Positions 23,677 through 34,859 are shown, numbered from the stretch's first letter. The stretch: 64,000 bases of DNA from Corynebacterium sp. ACRPH (GCF_022347285.1 NZ_JAKRND010000001.1:157089-221088), one strand, 5' to 3'. The notes: a model not told the origin generated them from the letters alone. Numbers and translations: made by a program.

Positions 23677-26340
23677 CTATCCGCGCAGCGCGCTCTTGAC
23701 GGCCTCGATGCCGGCGGGGATGCCGGCGGCGTCCGAACCAGAGCCCTGCGCCATGGCCGGCTTACCGCCACCGCGACCGGCAACCTTCTCCCCGAAGGCC
23801 TTGACGAGCTCGCCGGCCTTGATGCCCTTGTCCACGGCAGCATCGTTCGCAGCGGCGACGAAAGGAACCTTCTCCCCGTCCACGGAGGCGAATACCACGA
23901 CGGCGGGCTCGGAGCCCAGGCGGTTCTTCGCATCCATGGCGAGGGTGCGCAGGTCGCCTGCGGCCACGCCTTCCGGCAGCTCCTCGGCCAGGACCTTGAC
24001 CTCGCCGATAGTCTCAGCCTTCTCTACCAGCTGGCCTACCTGCCCCTGCAGCTGCTGGGCGCGCAACTGCTGGATCTGCTTCTCGGCGGCCTTCAACTTG
24101 GCGGTGAGCGCGTCGATGCGCTCCGGCAGTTCCTCGCTCGGGGTCTTCAGGCTGGTTGCCAGGCCGGCCACCAGAGACTTCTCGGTGCTGAGGAAGCGGA
24201 AGGAATCCATGCCGGTGTAGGCCTCGATGCGGCGCACGCCGGAGCCGACGGAGGACTCACCGAGTACAGAGATCGGGCCGACCTGGGAGGAGTGCTCCAC
24301 GTGGATACCGCCGCACAGCTCCATGGAGAACGGTCCGCCGATCTCCACGACGCGCACCTCGGAACCGTAATTCTCGCCGAACAGAGCCATGGCGCCCATC
24401 GCCTTGGCTTCCTCCAGGGAGGTCTCGATGGTGTTCACCTGGTAGTCGCTATCCACGGCGCCGTTGGCGATCTCCTCGATCTGGTTCAGCTGGTGCTCGG
24501 TCAGCTGCTCGCCGTAGTTGAAGTCGAAGCGCAGGTAGCCCGGCTTGTTCATGGAGCCCGCCTGGACGGCTGTCGGCCCCAGCACCTCACGCAGGGCGGC
24601 GTGGATCAGGTGCGTGCCGGAGTGCGCCTGGCGTGCCTGGTGGCGCCACGCCTTGTCCACCGTGGCCTGCACCTTCTGCCCCACGGCCAGCTCGCCGCCG
24701 CTGACGGTCACGTGGTGTACCCAGACCTTCTTACCGACCTTCTGCACGTCCTCCACCCGGGCAGCACCGGAGGTGGTGGACAGCTCGCCGCGGTCGGCCA
24801 TCTGGCCGCCGGCCTCGGCGTAGAACGGGGTGCGGTCCAGGATCACCTGAGCGGCAGCGCCCTCCGGGGCAGTCTCCACCAGTGCGCCGTCGCGGATGAT
24901 GCCCAGCACGGAAGCTTCGTCAGCCAGGTTCTCGTAGCCGGTGAACACGGTCGGGTGGTTATCCACGAATGGACGGTAGATCGTCTGATCCACGTGGCCC
25001 AGCTTCTTGGCGTTGTTATCGGCCTTGGCGCGGGCCTTCTGCTCCGCCATCAGGTCGTGGAAGCCGTCGATGTCCACCTTCAGGCCGGCCTCGGCGGCCA
25101 TCTCCTGGGTCAGGTCGATCGGGAATCCGTGAGTGTCGTGCAGGGAGAAAGCAACGTCGCCCGGGACTGTATCCTCGCCGCGTTCCTTCGCGCCGTGGGC
25201 CCAGTTGTCGAACATCTGGGAGCCGGATTCCAGGGTCTTCAGGAAGGACTTCTCCTCGGACAGAGCTACGGCGCGAATGCGCTCGTAGTTCTCGGCGATT
25301 TCCGGGTAGGAGGGCGTCATGGTCTCCCGCACGGTGTCCATGAACTTCTCCAGGGTCTCCCCCGTTGCACCCAGCAGGCGGGCGGAGCGGATGATGCGGC
25401 GCAGCAGGCGGCGCAGAATGTAGCCGCGTCCCTCGTTGCCGGGGGTCACGCCGTCGAGCATCAGCATCAGACCGGTGCGGGAGTGGTCGGCGATCACGCG
25501 GAAGCGCACGTCGTTGGCCTGGTCTGCGCCGTAGTTGGCGCCGGTGACCTCCTGGGCCACGTCGATGACGGGGCGCAGCAGGTCGGTCTCGTACACGTTG
25601 TCCACGTCCTGCAGGATGCAGGCGACGCGCTCGATGCCCAGGCCGGTATCGATGTTCTTCTTCGGCAGCTTGCCGACGATCTCGAAGTTGCCCTTGCCCA
25701 GGCCCTCGCCGCGCTCGTTCTCCATGAACACGAGGTTCCAGATCTCGATGTAGCGGGTGTCGTCGACGATCGGGCCACCCTCCTGGCCGTGCTCCGGGCC
25801 GCGGTCGTAGTAGATCTCCGAGCAGGGGCCGCACGGGCCGGGAATACCCATGGACCAGTAGTTATCCTCCATGCCGAGGCGCTGGATTTTGTGCTCGGGT
25901 ACGCCGATCTTCTTGTTCCAGATCTCCGCAGCCTCGTCGTCGTCGGTAAAGACGGTGACCCACAACCGCTCCGGGTCGAGGCCCAGACCGCCTTCTTCCA
26001 CCGGATCGGTCAGCAGCGTCCAGGCGTGCGTGATCGCACCTTCCTTGAAGTACGCGCCGAAGGAAAAGTTGCCCGCCATCTGGAAGAACGTGTTATGGCG
26101 GGTGGTAATGCCAACCTCGTCGATGTCCAAAGTGCGCACGCACTTCTGGATGGAGGTCGCCGTGCCGTTCTCAAACGGTGGGTTCTGCTGGCCCAGGAAG
26201 TAGGGCTTGAACGGAACCATGCCGGCGTTCACGAACAGAAGGTTCGGGTCGTCCAGGATCAGCGATGCGCTGGGTACCTCGGTGTGCCCGGCCTTGGTGA
26301 AGTGCTCGATGAAGCGCTGGCGGATCTCATGCGTTTGCAC
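23677..26340 (-). CDS. alaS: Alanyl-tRNA synthetase
   Basis: Class II synthetase charging tRNA-Ala. At 887 residues it is full length: N-terminal catalytic domain ([20 protein letters not shown] and [18 protein letters not shown]), tRNA-recognition region, an editing domain with the zinc ligands [11 protein letters not shown] (two His) and [10 protein letters not shown] (Cys and His), and a C-terminal DHHA1-like C-Ala domain ending in [13 protein letters not shown]. The GTG start follows GAGGTAAAG. Followed by ruvX and mltG in the usual order. Confidence 0.98.
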   Translation of the reverse strand: MQTHEIRQRFIEHFTKAGHTEVPSASLILDDPNLLFVNAGMVPFKPYFLGQQNPPFENGTATSIQKCVRTLDIDEVGITTRHNTFFQMAGNFSFGAYFKEGAITHAWTLLTDPVEEGGLGLDPERLWVTVFTDDDEAAEIWNKKIGVPEHKIQRLGMEDNYWSMGIPGPCGPCSEIYYDRGPEHGQEGGPIVDDTRYIEIWNLVFMENERGEGLGKGNFEIVGKLPKKNIDTGLGIERVACILQDVDNVYETDLLRPVIDVAQEVTGANYGADQANDVRFRVIADHSRTGLMLMLDGVTPGNEGRGYILRRLLRRIIRSARLLGATGETLEKFMDTVRETMTPSYPEIAENYERIRAVALSEEKSFLKTLESGSQMFDNWAHGAKERGEDTVPGDVAFSLHDTHGFPIDLTQEMAAEAGLKVDIDGFHDLMAEQKARAKADNNAKKLGHVDQTIYRPFVDNHPTVFTGYENLADEASVLGIIRDGALVETAPEGAAAQVILDRTPFYAEAGGQMADRGELSTTSGAARVEDVQKVGKKVWVHHVTVSGGELAVGQKVQATVDKAWRHQARQAHSGTHLIHAALREVLGPTAVQAGSMNKPGYLRFDFNYGEQLTEHQLNQIEEIANGAVDSDYQVNTIETSLEEAKAMGAMALFGENYGSEVRVVEIGGPFSMELCGGIHVEHSSQVGPISVLGESSVGSGVRRIEAYTGMDSFRFLSTEKSLVAGLATSLKTPSEELPERIDALTAKLKAAEKQIQQLRAQQLQGQVGQLVEKAETIGEVKVLAEELPEGVAAGDLRTLAMDAKNRLGSEPAVVVFASVDGEKVPFVAAANDAAVDKGIKAGELVKAFGEKVAGRGGGKPAMAQGSGSDAAGIPAGIEAVKSALRG

Positions 26341-26390
26341 GGTGGCTTTACCTCGTAGAGTTCTATGTCGACTGTAAATGGAATGCGTAC

Positions 26391-26396
26391 ATTCTA
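26391..26396 (-). promoter_or_regulatory. alaS promoter -10 box
   Basis: Minus-strand TAGAAT, in the context GGGGGTAGAATGTACG, about 50 bp upstream of the alaS GTG. It fits TAnnnT well; no clear -35 is seen. Its TAG is also the stop codon of rarA. The same arrangement and nearly the same bases occur before thrS. Confidence 0.5.
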
Positions 26397-27788
26397 CCCC
26401 CGGGTCAGGAAGGAGCGAACGATAGCCCTAAGGCTACTCAAGCGCGCGGCAATGGTCTTTTCGTTGCCGTGGGTTGTCGGCCGGTAGTACACCGCGTCCT
26501 TCAGATCGTCCGGCAGGTACTGCTGCGGCACCACGCCCTTCGGATCGTCGTGCGGATAGACGTATCCCACCGCGTTACCCAGCGCCTTCGCCCCTTGGTA
26601 GTGGCCGTCGCGCAGGTGAGCCGGAACGGCCCCGCCTTTGCCCGCCTGCACGTCCCCAATGGCGGAGTTGATGGCCGCGATCACCCCGTTGGACTTCGGC
26701 GCGGTCGCCAGGTGGATCGTAGCCTGCGCCAGGTTGAGCCGTGCCTCCGGCATGCCGATGAAGCTCACCGCGTGATACGCCGCCACCGCCACCTGAAGCG
26801 CCTGCGGGTCGGCCATGCCGATGTCCTCGCTGGCGTGGATAACCAGCCTACGGGCGATGAAGCGCGGATCTTCGCCGCCTTCCAGCATGCGGGCTAGGTA
26901 GTGCAGCGCGGCGTCCGGATCCGAACCGCGGATGGATTTAATGAAGGCACTGGTGATGTCGTAGTGCTGGTCGCCGTCGCGGTCGTATCGCGCCACTGCC
27001 TTGTTAAGGGACTTTTTTACTTGTGACGCCACCAGCTCCGCCACTCCGTCCTCCCCTTGCGGCTCGACTCCCTCGGCCGCGGCCTCCAGGTACGTCAGGC
27101 TACGGCGGGCATCACCGGCAGCCATGGCGACGAGCTGGTCCATGGCCTCGGGGGTCACCCGCAGTTGGCCGGCGTATCCGCGCTCATCGTCGAGAGCGCG
27201 CTGCAGTACGGTGCGGATGTCGGCGTCACTAAGAGAAGAAAGTTGGACGAGCAACGAGCGCGACAACAGCGGCGACACCACGGAAAACGACGGATTCTCG
27301 GTGGTGGCGGCGACCAATAGGACGGTGCGGTTTTCGACGGCGGCGAGTAGCGCGTCCTGCTGGGTCTTGGAAAAGCGGTGCACCTCGTCGATGAACAGCA
27401 CGGTGTGCTCGCCCATGACCAGGCGCTTGCGGGCCTGCTCGATGATCGCGCGGACTTCCTTGACGCCGGAGTTCAGGGCGCTTAAGGCCTCGAAGCGGCG
27501 ACCGGAGGCCTGGGAGATGAGGCTGGCGATGGTGGTCTTGCCGGTGCCAGGCGGGCCGTAGAGGATGACGGAGGTATCGCCGTGGCCCTCGATCAGGCGG
27601 CGCAGCGGCGAGCCTGGGCCCAGTACCTTATCCTGGCCGACCACCTCGTCGAGGCTGCGGGGTCGCATGCGAACCGCCAATGGGGCGTGGGAGCCGGGGT
27701 GAAAATACGCCTCGGCGGCGTGCGCGTCGGTTCCGTCTGTGGCACCGGCGCCACTGCCCTGCTGACCTTGGGAAAACAGATCGTCCAT
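26394..27788 (-). CDS. rarA: RarA/MgsA-type AAA+ ATPase (replication-associated recombination protein A)
   Basis: Clamp-loader-like AAA+ ATPase that acts at stalled replication forks. The 464-residue protein has Walker [10 protein letters not shown] (about residues 78-86), Walker B with sensor context [22 protein letters not shown], sensor 1 [11 protein letters not shown], and the MgsA C-terminal tetramerisation domain ([30 protein letters not shown]). It is followed by alaS, whose -10 box overlaps its stop. A short Gly/Ala-rich leader precedes the conserved part. Confidence 0.93.
   Translation of the reverse strand: MDDLFSQGQQGSGAGATDGTDAHAAEAYFHPGSHAPLAVRMRPRSLDEVVGQDKVLGPGSPLRRLIEGHGDTSVILYGPPGTGKTTIASLISQASGRRFEALSALNSGVKEVRAIIEQARKRLVMGEHTVLFIDEVHRFSKTQQDALLAAVENRTVLLVAATTENPSFSVVSPLLSRSLLVQLSSLSDADIRTVLQRALDDERGYAGQLRVTPEAMDQLVAMAAGDARRSLTYLEAAAEGVEPQGEDGVAELVASQVKKSLNKAVARYDRDGDQHYDITSAFIKSIRGSDPDAALHYLARMLEGGEDPRFIARRLVIHASEDIGMADPQALQVAVAAYHAVSFIGMPEARLNLAQATIHLATAPKSNGVIAAINSAIGDVQAGKGGAVPAHLRDGHYQGAKALGNAVGYVYPHDDPKGVVPQQYLPDDLKDAVYYRPTTHGNEKTIAARLSSLRAIVRSFLTRG
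27013..27030 (+). repeat. Dispersed motif copy (in rarA)
   Basis: TTTTTTACTTGTGACGCC, identical to the ruvX copy except for two bases in the centre. Confidence 0.55.
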
Positions 27789-27807
27789 CGGCTTTAAGCG
27801 GCGGGCG

Positions 27808-29094
27808 CTACGCTTCGCGCTCGTTCGGGAAGGCTCTCAGCTGCGACAGCACCTTCAACAGAACCTGCGCAAACTCGCCGATCGCCGCGAAGTCTTGGGA
27901 GTCGCGGCGGCGGGAGAAACGCTTGATGGCTTCCACCGTCGTGGCCAAATCCTCAAGCTGCTCCTCCGACATGTGGCGGATAGAGCGCGAGACCTCCTGG
28001 TTGTCTGATTCATCGCCGAAGACGAACGAGGGGTGCTTGGCCACGGAAAGCCGACCGTAGTACATCATGATCAACGACAGGAAAGCCCAGCCGATGAGGG
28101 CGGACATGACCCAGTCGTGGAAGACCCTATCTTCGGAAATGGCAGGCCAGATTTGCTGTGCCTCCGCACGCCAGGCGGCGAGGAACTCCGTGGTCTCCGG
28201 CTCGTCCAAAGCCGGGGTGGAATTGTCCTGCGGGAAGCCCGCCACCACGCAGGCGACGTCGAAGGCTGCGTCCCGGAACCCGGCCCATTCATAGTCCAGC
28301 AGCACGATGTTGTCCGTGAGCATGACGTTGTCGGGCGCCAGGTCGAAGGGTGTGAAGACAAGGAACTCGGACTTGCTCTGACGCTCGACGGCCTTGGTGG
28401 CGTAGCGCTGCACCACCGGGTCGATGGTCAGGCCGTTCGAAATCATGAGGTCCACGCCAGACTGGATGAGCTCGCCGACGTTGATGTCGGACTCTTCAAT
28501 CGCCTCGGGACTGATGTGGTGGCGCTGGCACTGGCGGCGCATCAGGGTGGAGTAAGACTGCGCGCCACCGAAAGTGGCAGCGTGCATCTTGCCCAGTGAA
28601 CGGCCGAGCTTACGCAGGGCTCCGATGCGGGACTTGGAATCTTGCAGGGTCAGCACGTCTGTAAAGCTCGTGCCATCGCCCGCGTCCGACAGAACCAGCA
28701 GGCGCTGGTCGATGTCATAAGCCAGCAGTACCGGGCCGGGGCGTACCGTCTCCGCCAGGGTGTTGGTGTACTGGTAGGCCACGACCTCGCGGAGCATGCC
28801 CAGGGCATCCGGGCCGAACTCCCCTGCGTCGCCGGCACCCTCGTTGGAGCCATCGCCGGCCCCGCCGCTGCCATCAGCGTTCGCGGCGCCCGCGTCCCCT
28901 TCGCTTTCCGGCGGCAGCTGCTTGATAACCACCGTGCGTTCCTGCAGGAAGGGGTCGGCGGAAATCCGGCAGCGCAGAACCATCGAGGAGCCACTCCCAC
29001 CCAGATCCTGCGGATCGCTGAGTTCGGGTGAACCTCCGAAGCGGTTCGCCAAAACCTGGGTTGCCGCCTCGACAGTGGACTCGACTGATTGCAC
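27808..29094 (-). CDS. Divergent phosphotransferase-family protein (APH/choline kinase-like)
   Basis: A 428-residue protein with the kinase-like fold of aminoglycoside/choline phosphotransferases. The catalytic loop reads [13 protein letters not shown]: the Asp and Asn are kept but the usual His of the HGDxxxxN pattern is replaced. The metal-binding loop [18 protein letters not shown] is present. A Gly/Ala/Asp-rich low-complexity insertion lies near residues 80-100, between the Lys-containing strand VVIKQLPP and the helix [10 protein letters not shown]. Substrate unknown; antibiotic modification is not indicated. It lies 10 bp after aspS and 19 bp before rarA, so probably one transcript. Confidence 0.7.
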   Translation of the reverse strand: MQSVESTVEAATQVLANRFGGSPELSDPQDLGGSGSSMVLRCRISADPFLQERTVVIKQLPPESEGDAGAANADGSGGAGDGSNEGAGDAGEFGPDALGMLREVVAYQYTNTLAETVRPGPVLLAYDIDQRLLVLSDAGDGTSFTDVLTLQDSKSRIGALRKLGRSLGKMHAATFGGAQSYSTLMRRQCQRHHISPEAIEESDINVGELIQSGVDLMISNGLTIDPVVQRYATKAVERQSKSEFLVFTPFDLAPDNVMLTDNIVLLDYEWAGFRDAAFDVACVVAGFPQDNSTPALDEPETTEFLAAWRAEAQQIWPAISEDRVFHDWVMSALIGWAFLSLIMMYYGRLSVAKHPSFVFGDESDNQEVSRSIRHMSEEQLEDLATTVEAIKRFSRRRDSQDFAAIGEFAQVLLKVLSQLRAFPNEREA

Positions 29095-29104
29095 TACTAC
29101 TCGC

Positions 29105-30907
29105 CTACTTTTCCTTCTGGCCCTTGGGGCCCTTCTTCGGCTTGAAATCGATACCGGATTCCTTACGCTGCTCCGCGGAGATCTCGCCCGGGGCGTCGGT
29201 CAGCGGATCCACGCCGCCACCGGACTTCGGGAAGGCGATGACGTCGCGGATGGAATCGAAGCCGCCCAGCAGGGAGACGATGCGGTCCCAACCGAACGCG
29301 ATACCACCGTGCGGCGGGGCACCGAAGGCAAACGCATCCAGCAGGAAGCCGAACTTCTCGCGGGCCTCCTCCTCGGTGATGCCCATGACCTTGAACACGC
29401 GCTCCTGCACATCCGGCTGGTGGATACGAATAGAACCGCCGCCGATCTCGTTGCCGTTACACACGATGTCGTAGGCGTAGGCCAGCGCTTCGCCCGGGTT
29501 CTCGTCGAAAGTATCCAGGTACTCCGGCTTCGGGGAGGTAAAGGCGTGGTGCACTGCAGTCCAGGCAGAGTGACCCAGGGCCACGTCGCCAGACGCGGCG
29601 GCATCCGCAGCCGGCTCGAACAGTGGGGCGTCAACAACCCAGGTGAAGGCCCAGTCGCCTTCCTTGATCAGGCCCAGCTTGTTAGCGATCTCGCCGCGGG
29701 CAGCACCCAGCAGGGCGCGGGACGGCTTGGTCTCGCCTGCGGCGAAGAAGATGCAGTCGCCCGGCTTGGCACCGACGTGCTCGGCAATGCCCGCACGCTC
29801 TTCGTCAGTAATGTTCTTGGCAACCGGTCCGGACAGCTCGCCGTCCTCGCCCACCAGAATGTAGGCCAGGCCCTTCGCGCCGCGCTGCTTAGCCCACTCC
29901 TGCCAAGCATCCAGCTGGCGGCGGGGCTGGTCTGCGCCGCCTTCCATGACCACTGCGCCGACGTATTCGTTCTGGAACACGCGGAAGGTGGTGTTCTTGA
30001 AGAAGTCGGTGCACTCAGTGATCTGGATGTCGAAGCGCAGGTCCGGCTTGTCGGAGCCGTAGTACTTCATGGCATCGGCGTAGGTCATGCGCGGGATCGG
30101 GGTGGAGATCTCGTAGCCGATCTCCTTCCAGATCGCCACCAGGATCTCCTCTGCCAGAGAGATCACGTCTTCCTGGTCCACGAAGGACATCTCGACGTCC
30201 AGCTGGGTGAACTCCGGCTGGCGGTCGGCGCGGAAGTCCTCGTCGCGGTAGCAGCGGGCGATCTGGTAGTAGCGCTCCATGCCAGCCACCATCAGCAGCT
30301 GCTTAAACAGCTGCGGGGACTGCGGCAGGGCGTAGAACGTGCCCGGGCGCAGGCGTGCAGGCACCAGGAAGTCACGGGCGCCCTCTGGGGTGGAGCGGGT
30401 CAGCGTCGGGGTTTCGATCTCCGTGAAGTCGTGCTCGGCCAGAACCCCGCGGGCAGCCTGGTTAACACGGGAGCGCAGGCGCAGCGCATCGCCCTGGGTC
30501 TTGCGGCGCAGATCCAGGTAGCGGTACTTCAGGCGGGTTTCCTCGCCCACCTCGCCGGAGGAGGACGGATCGTCGATCTGGAACGGCAGCGCCGCCGCCT
30601 CGTTCAGAACCTCCAGGGCGAACACGTTGACCTCGATGCCGCCAGAGGCCAGGTTCGGGTTCTCGGAACCCTCCGGGCGAGCCTCGACCACGCCGGTTAC
30701 CTTCAGGCAGTACTCGCTGCGCAGGTCGTGCGCACGCTCCGCCACCTCGGACTCGCGGAAGACGACTTGTGCCACGCCGCTGCGGTCGCGCAGGTCGATG
30801 AAAATGACGCCACCGTGGTCGCGTCGACGACCAACCCAGCCGGTCAGGGTCACTTCATCACCAATATTCTCTGGGCGCAGTTCGCCCGCCAGGTGTGTGC
30901 GCAGCAC
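29105..30907 (-). CDS. aspS: Aspartyl-tRNA synthetase (probably non-discriminating)
   Basis: Class IIb synthetase. The 600-residue protein has the N-terminal OB-fold anticodon-binding domain ([20 protein letters not shown]), the class II motifs with [20 protein letters not shown], the [20 protein letters not shown] motif 2 and [12 protein letters not shown] motif 3, and the bacterial insertion domain. GTG start with GGAAGGA upstream. Actinobacteria commonly use a non-discriminating AspRS together with GatCAB, but specificity cannot be read here. Divergent from the metallopeptidase gene. Confidence 0.96.
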   Translation of the reverse strand: MLRTHLAGELRPENIGDEVTLTGWVGRRRDHGGVIFIDLRDRSGVAQVVFRESEVAERAHDLRSEYCLKVTGVVEARPEGSENPNLASGGIEVNVFALEVLNEAAALPFQIDDPSSSGEVGEETRLKYRYLDLRRKTQGDALRLRSRVNQAARGVLAEHDFTEIETPTLTRSTPEGARDFLVPARLRPGTFYALPQSPQLFKQLLMVAGMERYYQIARCYRDEDFRADRQPEFTQLDVEMSFVDQEDVISLAEEILVAIWKEIGYEISTPIPRMTYADAMKYYGSDKPDLRFDIQITECTDFFKNTTFRVFQNEYVGAVVMEGGADQPRRQLDAWQEWAKQRGAKGLAYILVGEDGELSGPVAKNITDEERAGIAEHVGAKPGDCIFFAAGETKPSRALLGAARGEIANKLGLIKEGDWAFTWVVDAPLFEPAADAAASGDVALGHSAWTAVHHAFTSPKPEYLDTFDENPGEALAYAYDIVCNGNEIGGGSIRIHQPDVQERVFKVMGITEEEAREKFGFLLDAFAFGAPPHGGIAFGWDRIVSLLGGFDSIRDVIAFPKSGGGVDPLTDAPGEISAEQRKESGIDFKPKKGPKGQKEK

Positions 30908-31007
30908 GTTCCTATAGTCCTTCCTCGATTTTTAGCCTTTTCGGCCTTACAGCTTACCTTGTCCGCAATAGGGTGTATACGTCGCCCGGGTATGGCACGA
31001 TTCACTT

Positions 31008-31967
31008 GTGACTTTTAACAACAATCTGAACAACTATTCCGATCGTGGGCAGCGCGGAGGCACGGGATCCGGCGGGGGCGGATTCGGCTTCGGCGGTGGG
31101 GGTGGCAATCAGGGTGGAGGTGGCGGCTTGTTCACCGGCCTGCTTTTTGGCGCCCTCGCCCGCCGCTTCGGCATTCCCGGAATCATCGTTGCCGCTGTTC
31201 TCGTGTTCCTCTTCAACGGTGGATTGGGAATGCTGAGCGGGAACAACAGCGCGGATCAACGTGCGGGCGTCAGCAACAGTCGCACGGGCGAAGGCTTCGA
31301 GCACTGCAAAACTGCCGAAGACGCCAACAACAACGACGATTGCCGTGTATTGGCCACGGCGAAGTCGGTCGACCAGTTCTGGAGCTCGGCTCTGCCCGAG
31401 GAGGCTGGCAAGAAGTACAGCGAGCCGGGCCTGGTGCTCGCCGAGGGGCAGACCAGCACCCGCTGTGGCTCTGCGAACCTCGCTAGTACCGGCCCGTTCT
31501 ATTGCCCCGGCGACGAGACGGTCTACATGTCCGTCCCATTCTTCGACGAGCTGAAGCAAATGGGTGGATCCAACGGCCCATTCGCGCAGATGTACGTCAC
31601 CGCCCACGAGTTCGGCCACCACATTCAGAACCTGGAGGGCACCCTGGGCTTGAGCGATTACGATAACCCGGGTGAGGATTCCAACGCGGTGAAAATGGAG
31701 GTCCAGGCCGACTGCTACGCCGGAGTGTGGGCCCAGAACGCCGACAAGGGCGAGGACGCTCTGTTGGAGCCCCTCACCCAGGAGCAGGTCGAGCAGGCCA
31801 TCACTACTGCTCGCTCTATTGGCGATGACGCCATCCAGTCCAGCGCCGGACAAGAAGTAAATCCTGACAAGTGGACTCACGGGTCTTCCGAAATGCGCGT
31901 GGACTGGTTCATGCGCGGCTACCAGGGCGGCACCATGAAGTCCTGCCACCAGGACTTCCAGCGCTAA
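31008..31967 (+). CDS. Membrane-anchored neutral zinc metallopeptidase (YpfJ/KPN_02809 family)
   Basis: A 319-residue protein of the putative neutral zinc metallopeptidase family. A Gly-rich cytoplasmic start (residues 17-40) is followed by one transmembrane helix (about 56-70) and an extracytoplasmic domain with the zinc site HEFGHHIQNL (His200, Glu201, His204), four Cys in likely pairs, and AVKMEVQADCYAGVWAQ with a further acidic ligand. GTG start; no clear ribosome-binding site, so the mRNA may be leaderless. Same position beside aspS as in mycobacteria. Substrate unknown. Confidence 0.85.
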   Translation: MTFNNNLNNYSDRGQRGGTGSGGGGFGFGGGGGNQGGGGGLFTGLLFGALARRFGIPGIIVAAVLVFLFNGGLGMLSGNNSADQRAGVSNSRTGEGFEHCKTAEDANNNDDCRVLATAKSVDQFWSSALPEEAGKKYSEPGLVLAEGQTSTRCGSANLASTGPFYCPGDETVYMSVPFFDELKQMGGSNGPFAQMYVTAHEFGHHIQNLEGTLGLSDYDNPGEDSNAVKMEVQADCYAGVWAQNADKGEDALLEPLTQEQVEQAITTARSIGDDAIQSSAGQEVNPDKWTHGSSEMRVDWFMRGYQGGTMKSCHQDFQR

Positions 31968-32000
31968 GCCCCGCACACGTAGCCCTGCGGCGCCCCGCCT

Positions 32001-32019
32001 GCAGCGCTCTTAACGCTGC
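32001..32019. terminator. Possible bidirectional terminator hairpin
   Basis: GCAGCG/CGCTGC with a 7-nt loop lies between the convergent metallopeptidase and nuclease genes and spans the nuclease stop codon. Short stem and no T run, so weak. Confidence 0.35.
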
Positions 32020-34814
32020 GGTGGCAGGTACGGGCGCAGCCAGTTCGGCACTGCGCTGGCCGGGATCAGGTGGTTCACCCATCCCCACAGGCCCGCACCG
32101 GCGGCGCCCAGTCCGATAATGCCCAGGATGATCGTGGTGATGATGCCTGCCTTAGCGGAGCCGCTGAGCTCCGTCTTGGAACCACCCAAGGACCCGGTGG
32201 AACCAGTGGAACCCGAGGACCCGCCCGGCTTGTCCGGGTTGGTCGAGTCGTCAGGGGCCGGGCCTGGCTGCGGGGCCGCGCCCGGGGCGTTGAAGCCCAC
32301 CTTGATCGGGTCGTGGTCCGAGGCACGGAACACGTTCGGCTCGTAGAAGTCCACTACGTTGTAGTTGCGGCGAGAGTACTCGAAGGCAACTGACTCGTCG
32401 GCGTTGATGTCCCACACGTCCGCGCCGGTGGCCATCTCGGTGGCCTTCTCGTTGGCTAGGACGTGGTCCAGGGAGCCCACTCGGCCACCGAATTGGTAGG
32501 AATGGCCGGCGTCGAATTTGGTCTCGAGGTTGGTGTAGCCGGCCTCCTCGATGAGGCGGATGGCATCCTCCTTCGCGTAGGCGTTGAAGTCGCCCAGGAT
32601 GAACTGCGGCTTGTCCTTGAAGTCCGCGTCTTCGCTCAGCCACTTCACGAGCTGGCTGGACATTTCTGCGCGCAGCTGGGCGTTGTTGCCCTGACCATCT
32701 CCCTTATCCGCGTCGCCGCGAGCCACGCTGCCCTTGGACTTGTAGTGGTTCACGACGGCGACGAAAGCCTGCTCGTCCTTCGCACCCTTGTTCTTGAACT
32801 GCTGCGCCAGCGGCTGGCGAGCGATCTGGTCGAAAGCCTCTACGTCGAGGATCTTGGACTCCCCGACCGGCTCGACCTTGTCCGGCTGGTAGATGAAGGC
32901 CGTGCGGATGACATCCTCGTTCTTGGCGACTGTGGCCGGGCTCTTAACGTACTCCCACTTGCCACCGGCCGCGTTGAGCTCGTCGACCAGGTGCTTCAGC
33001 GCTGCGTCGCGGTCCTTGCCGAACTTGGCGGAGTTCTGGATCTCCTCCAAGCCCAGGACCGAAACATCCAGGGTGTTGATCGCCTTGACGATCTTGGCCT
33101 GCTGATCCTTGAACGCCTGCTCGGAGTAGGCACCGCGAACGTCGCACTTGTCGGCGGTAACAGGGTTCCCCTCGCGATCCTTGTAGGAGCCGCAGTTGCC
33201 TTGATCCTGACCCAGATCGGTGAAGTAGTTCAGAACGTTGAAGCTGGCGATGGAGTGGCTGCCGCCGACCTCTTCGGGGCCGTTCTCCTCGGCGGGGCGG
33301 GAGTCCTCCCAGCTGATCGGCAGATCCGCCTGCGCGGTTTCGCCCGTGATCTGGGAGGTTGGCTGCAGGGACCACTTGTTGAAGCCATAGGACAGCACCG
33401 TCGGCTGGGAGAAGCTCACCTGGTCGCCGGCGCGAAGGGACTTGATGCCCTCGGCGGTCTTCAGGTAGGGCTGCGGGGTGTTCTGCGCATCCTTGTTGCG
33501 GAAGAAACTCAGCGTAGCGCCGTCGTCGAGGGTGACTACGCGTTTGGCGTTCTCGGCCTCATAGTCCTGGGCTTCCTTCCCCGGTGCCACCTTGGAGGTC
33601 GCCTGGTACAGCGGCTCGTTACCCTCCACAAGATCTACGGAACCGTACTGGTTCAGCTCGTAGTTGTTGGTGACGGTGTAGGTAGCGGAAGGCTGGAACA
33701 TCATGTGCTCGTTGGCCTCGCGGGTCGCCTCGTCCAAAGGAACAGCATCCGTGATCGGCTCCGGCTTCTCGCCGCAGTCCTTTGACGGGTTGTCGGACTC
33801 GGTGTACTCGGCAGAGCCGAGCTGGGTGGACTCGTAGTGCTCCCCCACCTCGCCGGTGACTACGACGCACTTGCCGAGGTCCGCCGGGGTGCCGCCCTTG
33901 CCGGTGTAGACGAACACTGCCTGGGATGCTTCGCCAGCCTTACGCAACTGTGTCGCGCCGCCCTCCTGGATGACGAAGCCATCCAGGCGACCCGAAGGGT
34001 AGCTTGCGGTGACCCAGCCGGCCGTCTTGACCTTCTTGTCCACCAGCGGGGACTTCTCCCCCGTTCCCTGAATATCGGAGATCTTGTGTTCCTCGGCGTC
34101 TCCCGGCTGCTCCGGTTCGCCAGGTTGCTTCGGGTTCTCCGGCTGCTCTGGGTTTTCTGGGTTACCCGGATTGTCCGGGGCTTCCGCGTTCGGATCCAGG
34201 GCGTCGCCACCGCTGAAACGCGGCTTCGGATCGCCGACGGTGAAGTCGGCGCTGTTGTCGTCGGTGTCCTTCCCATCTCCATTACGGGCAGCAGCCGTGG
34301 TGTTAGAGAGAGCCGCGGTGCCAGCGGTCTCGTTCACCTGCGCATTGCCATAACCCACGATGTCGATTGCTGGGTTTCCAGCGGCCCACTTCTCGGAAGA
34401 GTCAGCCAGGACGACGGTGCCGTTCGTACCGCCCATGGCCAAATCGTCCCCGGTGGCGTCAGCAACAAAATCCTGGGTACCGCCCTTACCCGCAGCGCCC
34501 TTGATCAGATAGAAGCCCTTCGGCTGGATGGTGCCGGATAGCGCGATCGGCTTGCCGTTGTTGTTACCGCTGGCGGAGAGGTACTGGACGGTCCACCCAT
34601 CGAGTTCGATCGGCTTATCGGTGGGGTTGAACAGCTCAACGTAGTCGTTCTTCAGGGTCGCGCCCTTGTTTCCGCCGCCGCCATAGACAGCGCTGATGAC
34701 GACGTTATCGCCGTCCGGGGTAGCCAGGGCAGTCGGGACGGTGAGGACGTTGGCTCCCAGGGCCAGCGCGCTGAAGGTGGCCACGGAGGTGATGGTCTTG
34801 AAACGAGCCTTCAT
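32010..34814 (-). CDS. Secreted, membrane-anchored NucH/ExeM-type endonuclease with lamin-tail domain
   Basis: Extracellular DNase-like enzyme of 934 residues. It starts with a Sec signal (MKARFKTITSVATFSALALG, cut near ALA). A lamin-tail domain follows (VISAVYGGGGNKGATLKNDYVELFN), then a Pro/Glu/Asn-rich linker around residues 210-240, an OB-like segment, and an endonuclease/exonuclease/phosphatase domain (IASFNVLNYF, LEEIQN, ILGDFNAYAKEDAI, GSLDHVLAN, SDHDPIKVGF). A Pro/Gly/Ser linker and one transmembrane helix near residues 890-910 precede the tail WVNHLIPASAVPNWLRPYLP. nucH of C. glutamicum belongs to the phosphate-starvation response. With the adjacent nucleotidase it could turn DNA into nucleosides and phosphate. 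Confidence 0.88.
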   Translation of the reverse strand: MKARFKTITSVATFSALALGANVLTVPTALATPDGDNVVISAVYGGGGNKGATLKNDYVELFNPTDKPIELDGWTVQYLSASGNNNGKPIALSGTIQPKGFYLIKGAAGKGGTQDFVADATGDDLAMGGTNGTVVLADSSEKWAAGNPAIDIVGYGNAQVNETAGTAALSNTTAAARNGDGKDTDDNSADFTVGDPKPRFSGGDALDPNAEAPDNPGNPENPEQPENPKQPGEPEQPGDAEEHKISDIQGTGEKSPLVDKKVKTAGWVTASYPSGRLDGFVIQEGGATQLRKAGEASQAVFVYTGKGGTPADLGKCVVVTGEVGEHYESTQLGSAEYTESDNPSKDCGEKPEPITDAVPLDEATREANEHMMFQPSATYTVTNNYELNQYGSVDLVEGNEPLYQATSKVAPGKEAQDYEAENAKRVVTLDDGATLSFFRNKDAQNTPQPYLKTAEGIKSLRAGDQVSFSQPTVLSYGFNKWSLQPTSQITGETAQADLPISWEDSRPAEENGPEEVGGSHSIASFNVLNYFTDLGQDQGNCGSYKDREGNPVTADKCDVRGAYSEQAFKDQQAKIVKAINTLDVSVLGLEEIQNSAKFGKDRDAALKHLVDELNAAGGKWEYVKSPATVAKNEDVIRTAFIYQPDKVEPVGESKILDVEAFDQIARQPLAQQFKNKGAKDEQAFVAVVNHYKSKGSVARGDADKGDGQGNNAQLRAEMSSQLVKWLSEDADFKDKPQFILGDFNAYAKEDAIRLIEEAGYTNLETKFDAGHSYQFGGRVGSLDHVLANEKATEMATGADVWDINADESVAFEYSRRNYNVVDFYEPNVFRASDHDPIKVGFNAPGAAPQPGPAPDDSTNPDKPGGSSGSTGSTGSLGGSKTELSGSAKAGIITTIILGIIGLGAAGAGLWGWVNHLIPASAVPNWLRPYLPPQR

Positions 34815-34832
34815 GGATCTAGATCCTGCTTT

Positions 34833-34859
34833 CTGGTGAAGATAGCTCCCGCTGGTGAA
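34833..34859 (-). repeat. Direct repeat TTCACCAG upstream of the nuclease gene
   Basis: TTCACCAG occurs twice in the same orientation on the minus strand (34833-34840 and 34852-34859) with a period of 19 bp, starting 19 bp before the nuclease ATG. The second copy falls in the loop and arm of the hairpin below. Could be an activator site; not matched to a known regulator. Confidence 0.35.

Noticed and set aside
23233..26358. 1041-codon open frame on the plus strand
   Set aside because: Antisense shadow of alaS and ruvX; no recognisable protein family, while alaS is unmistakable.
28796..31018. 740-codon open frame on the plus strand
   Set aside because: Antisense of aspS and the phosphotransferase gene; no family features.
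31050..31130. Gly-rich repeat at the metallopeptidase start as a separate repeat element
   Set aside because: It is the coding sequence of the family's usual Gly-rich cytoplasmic segment.
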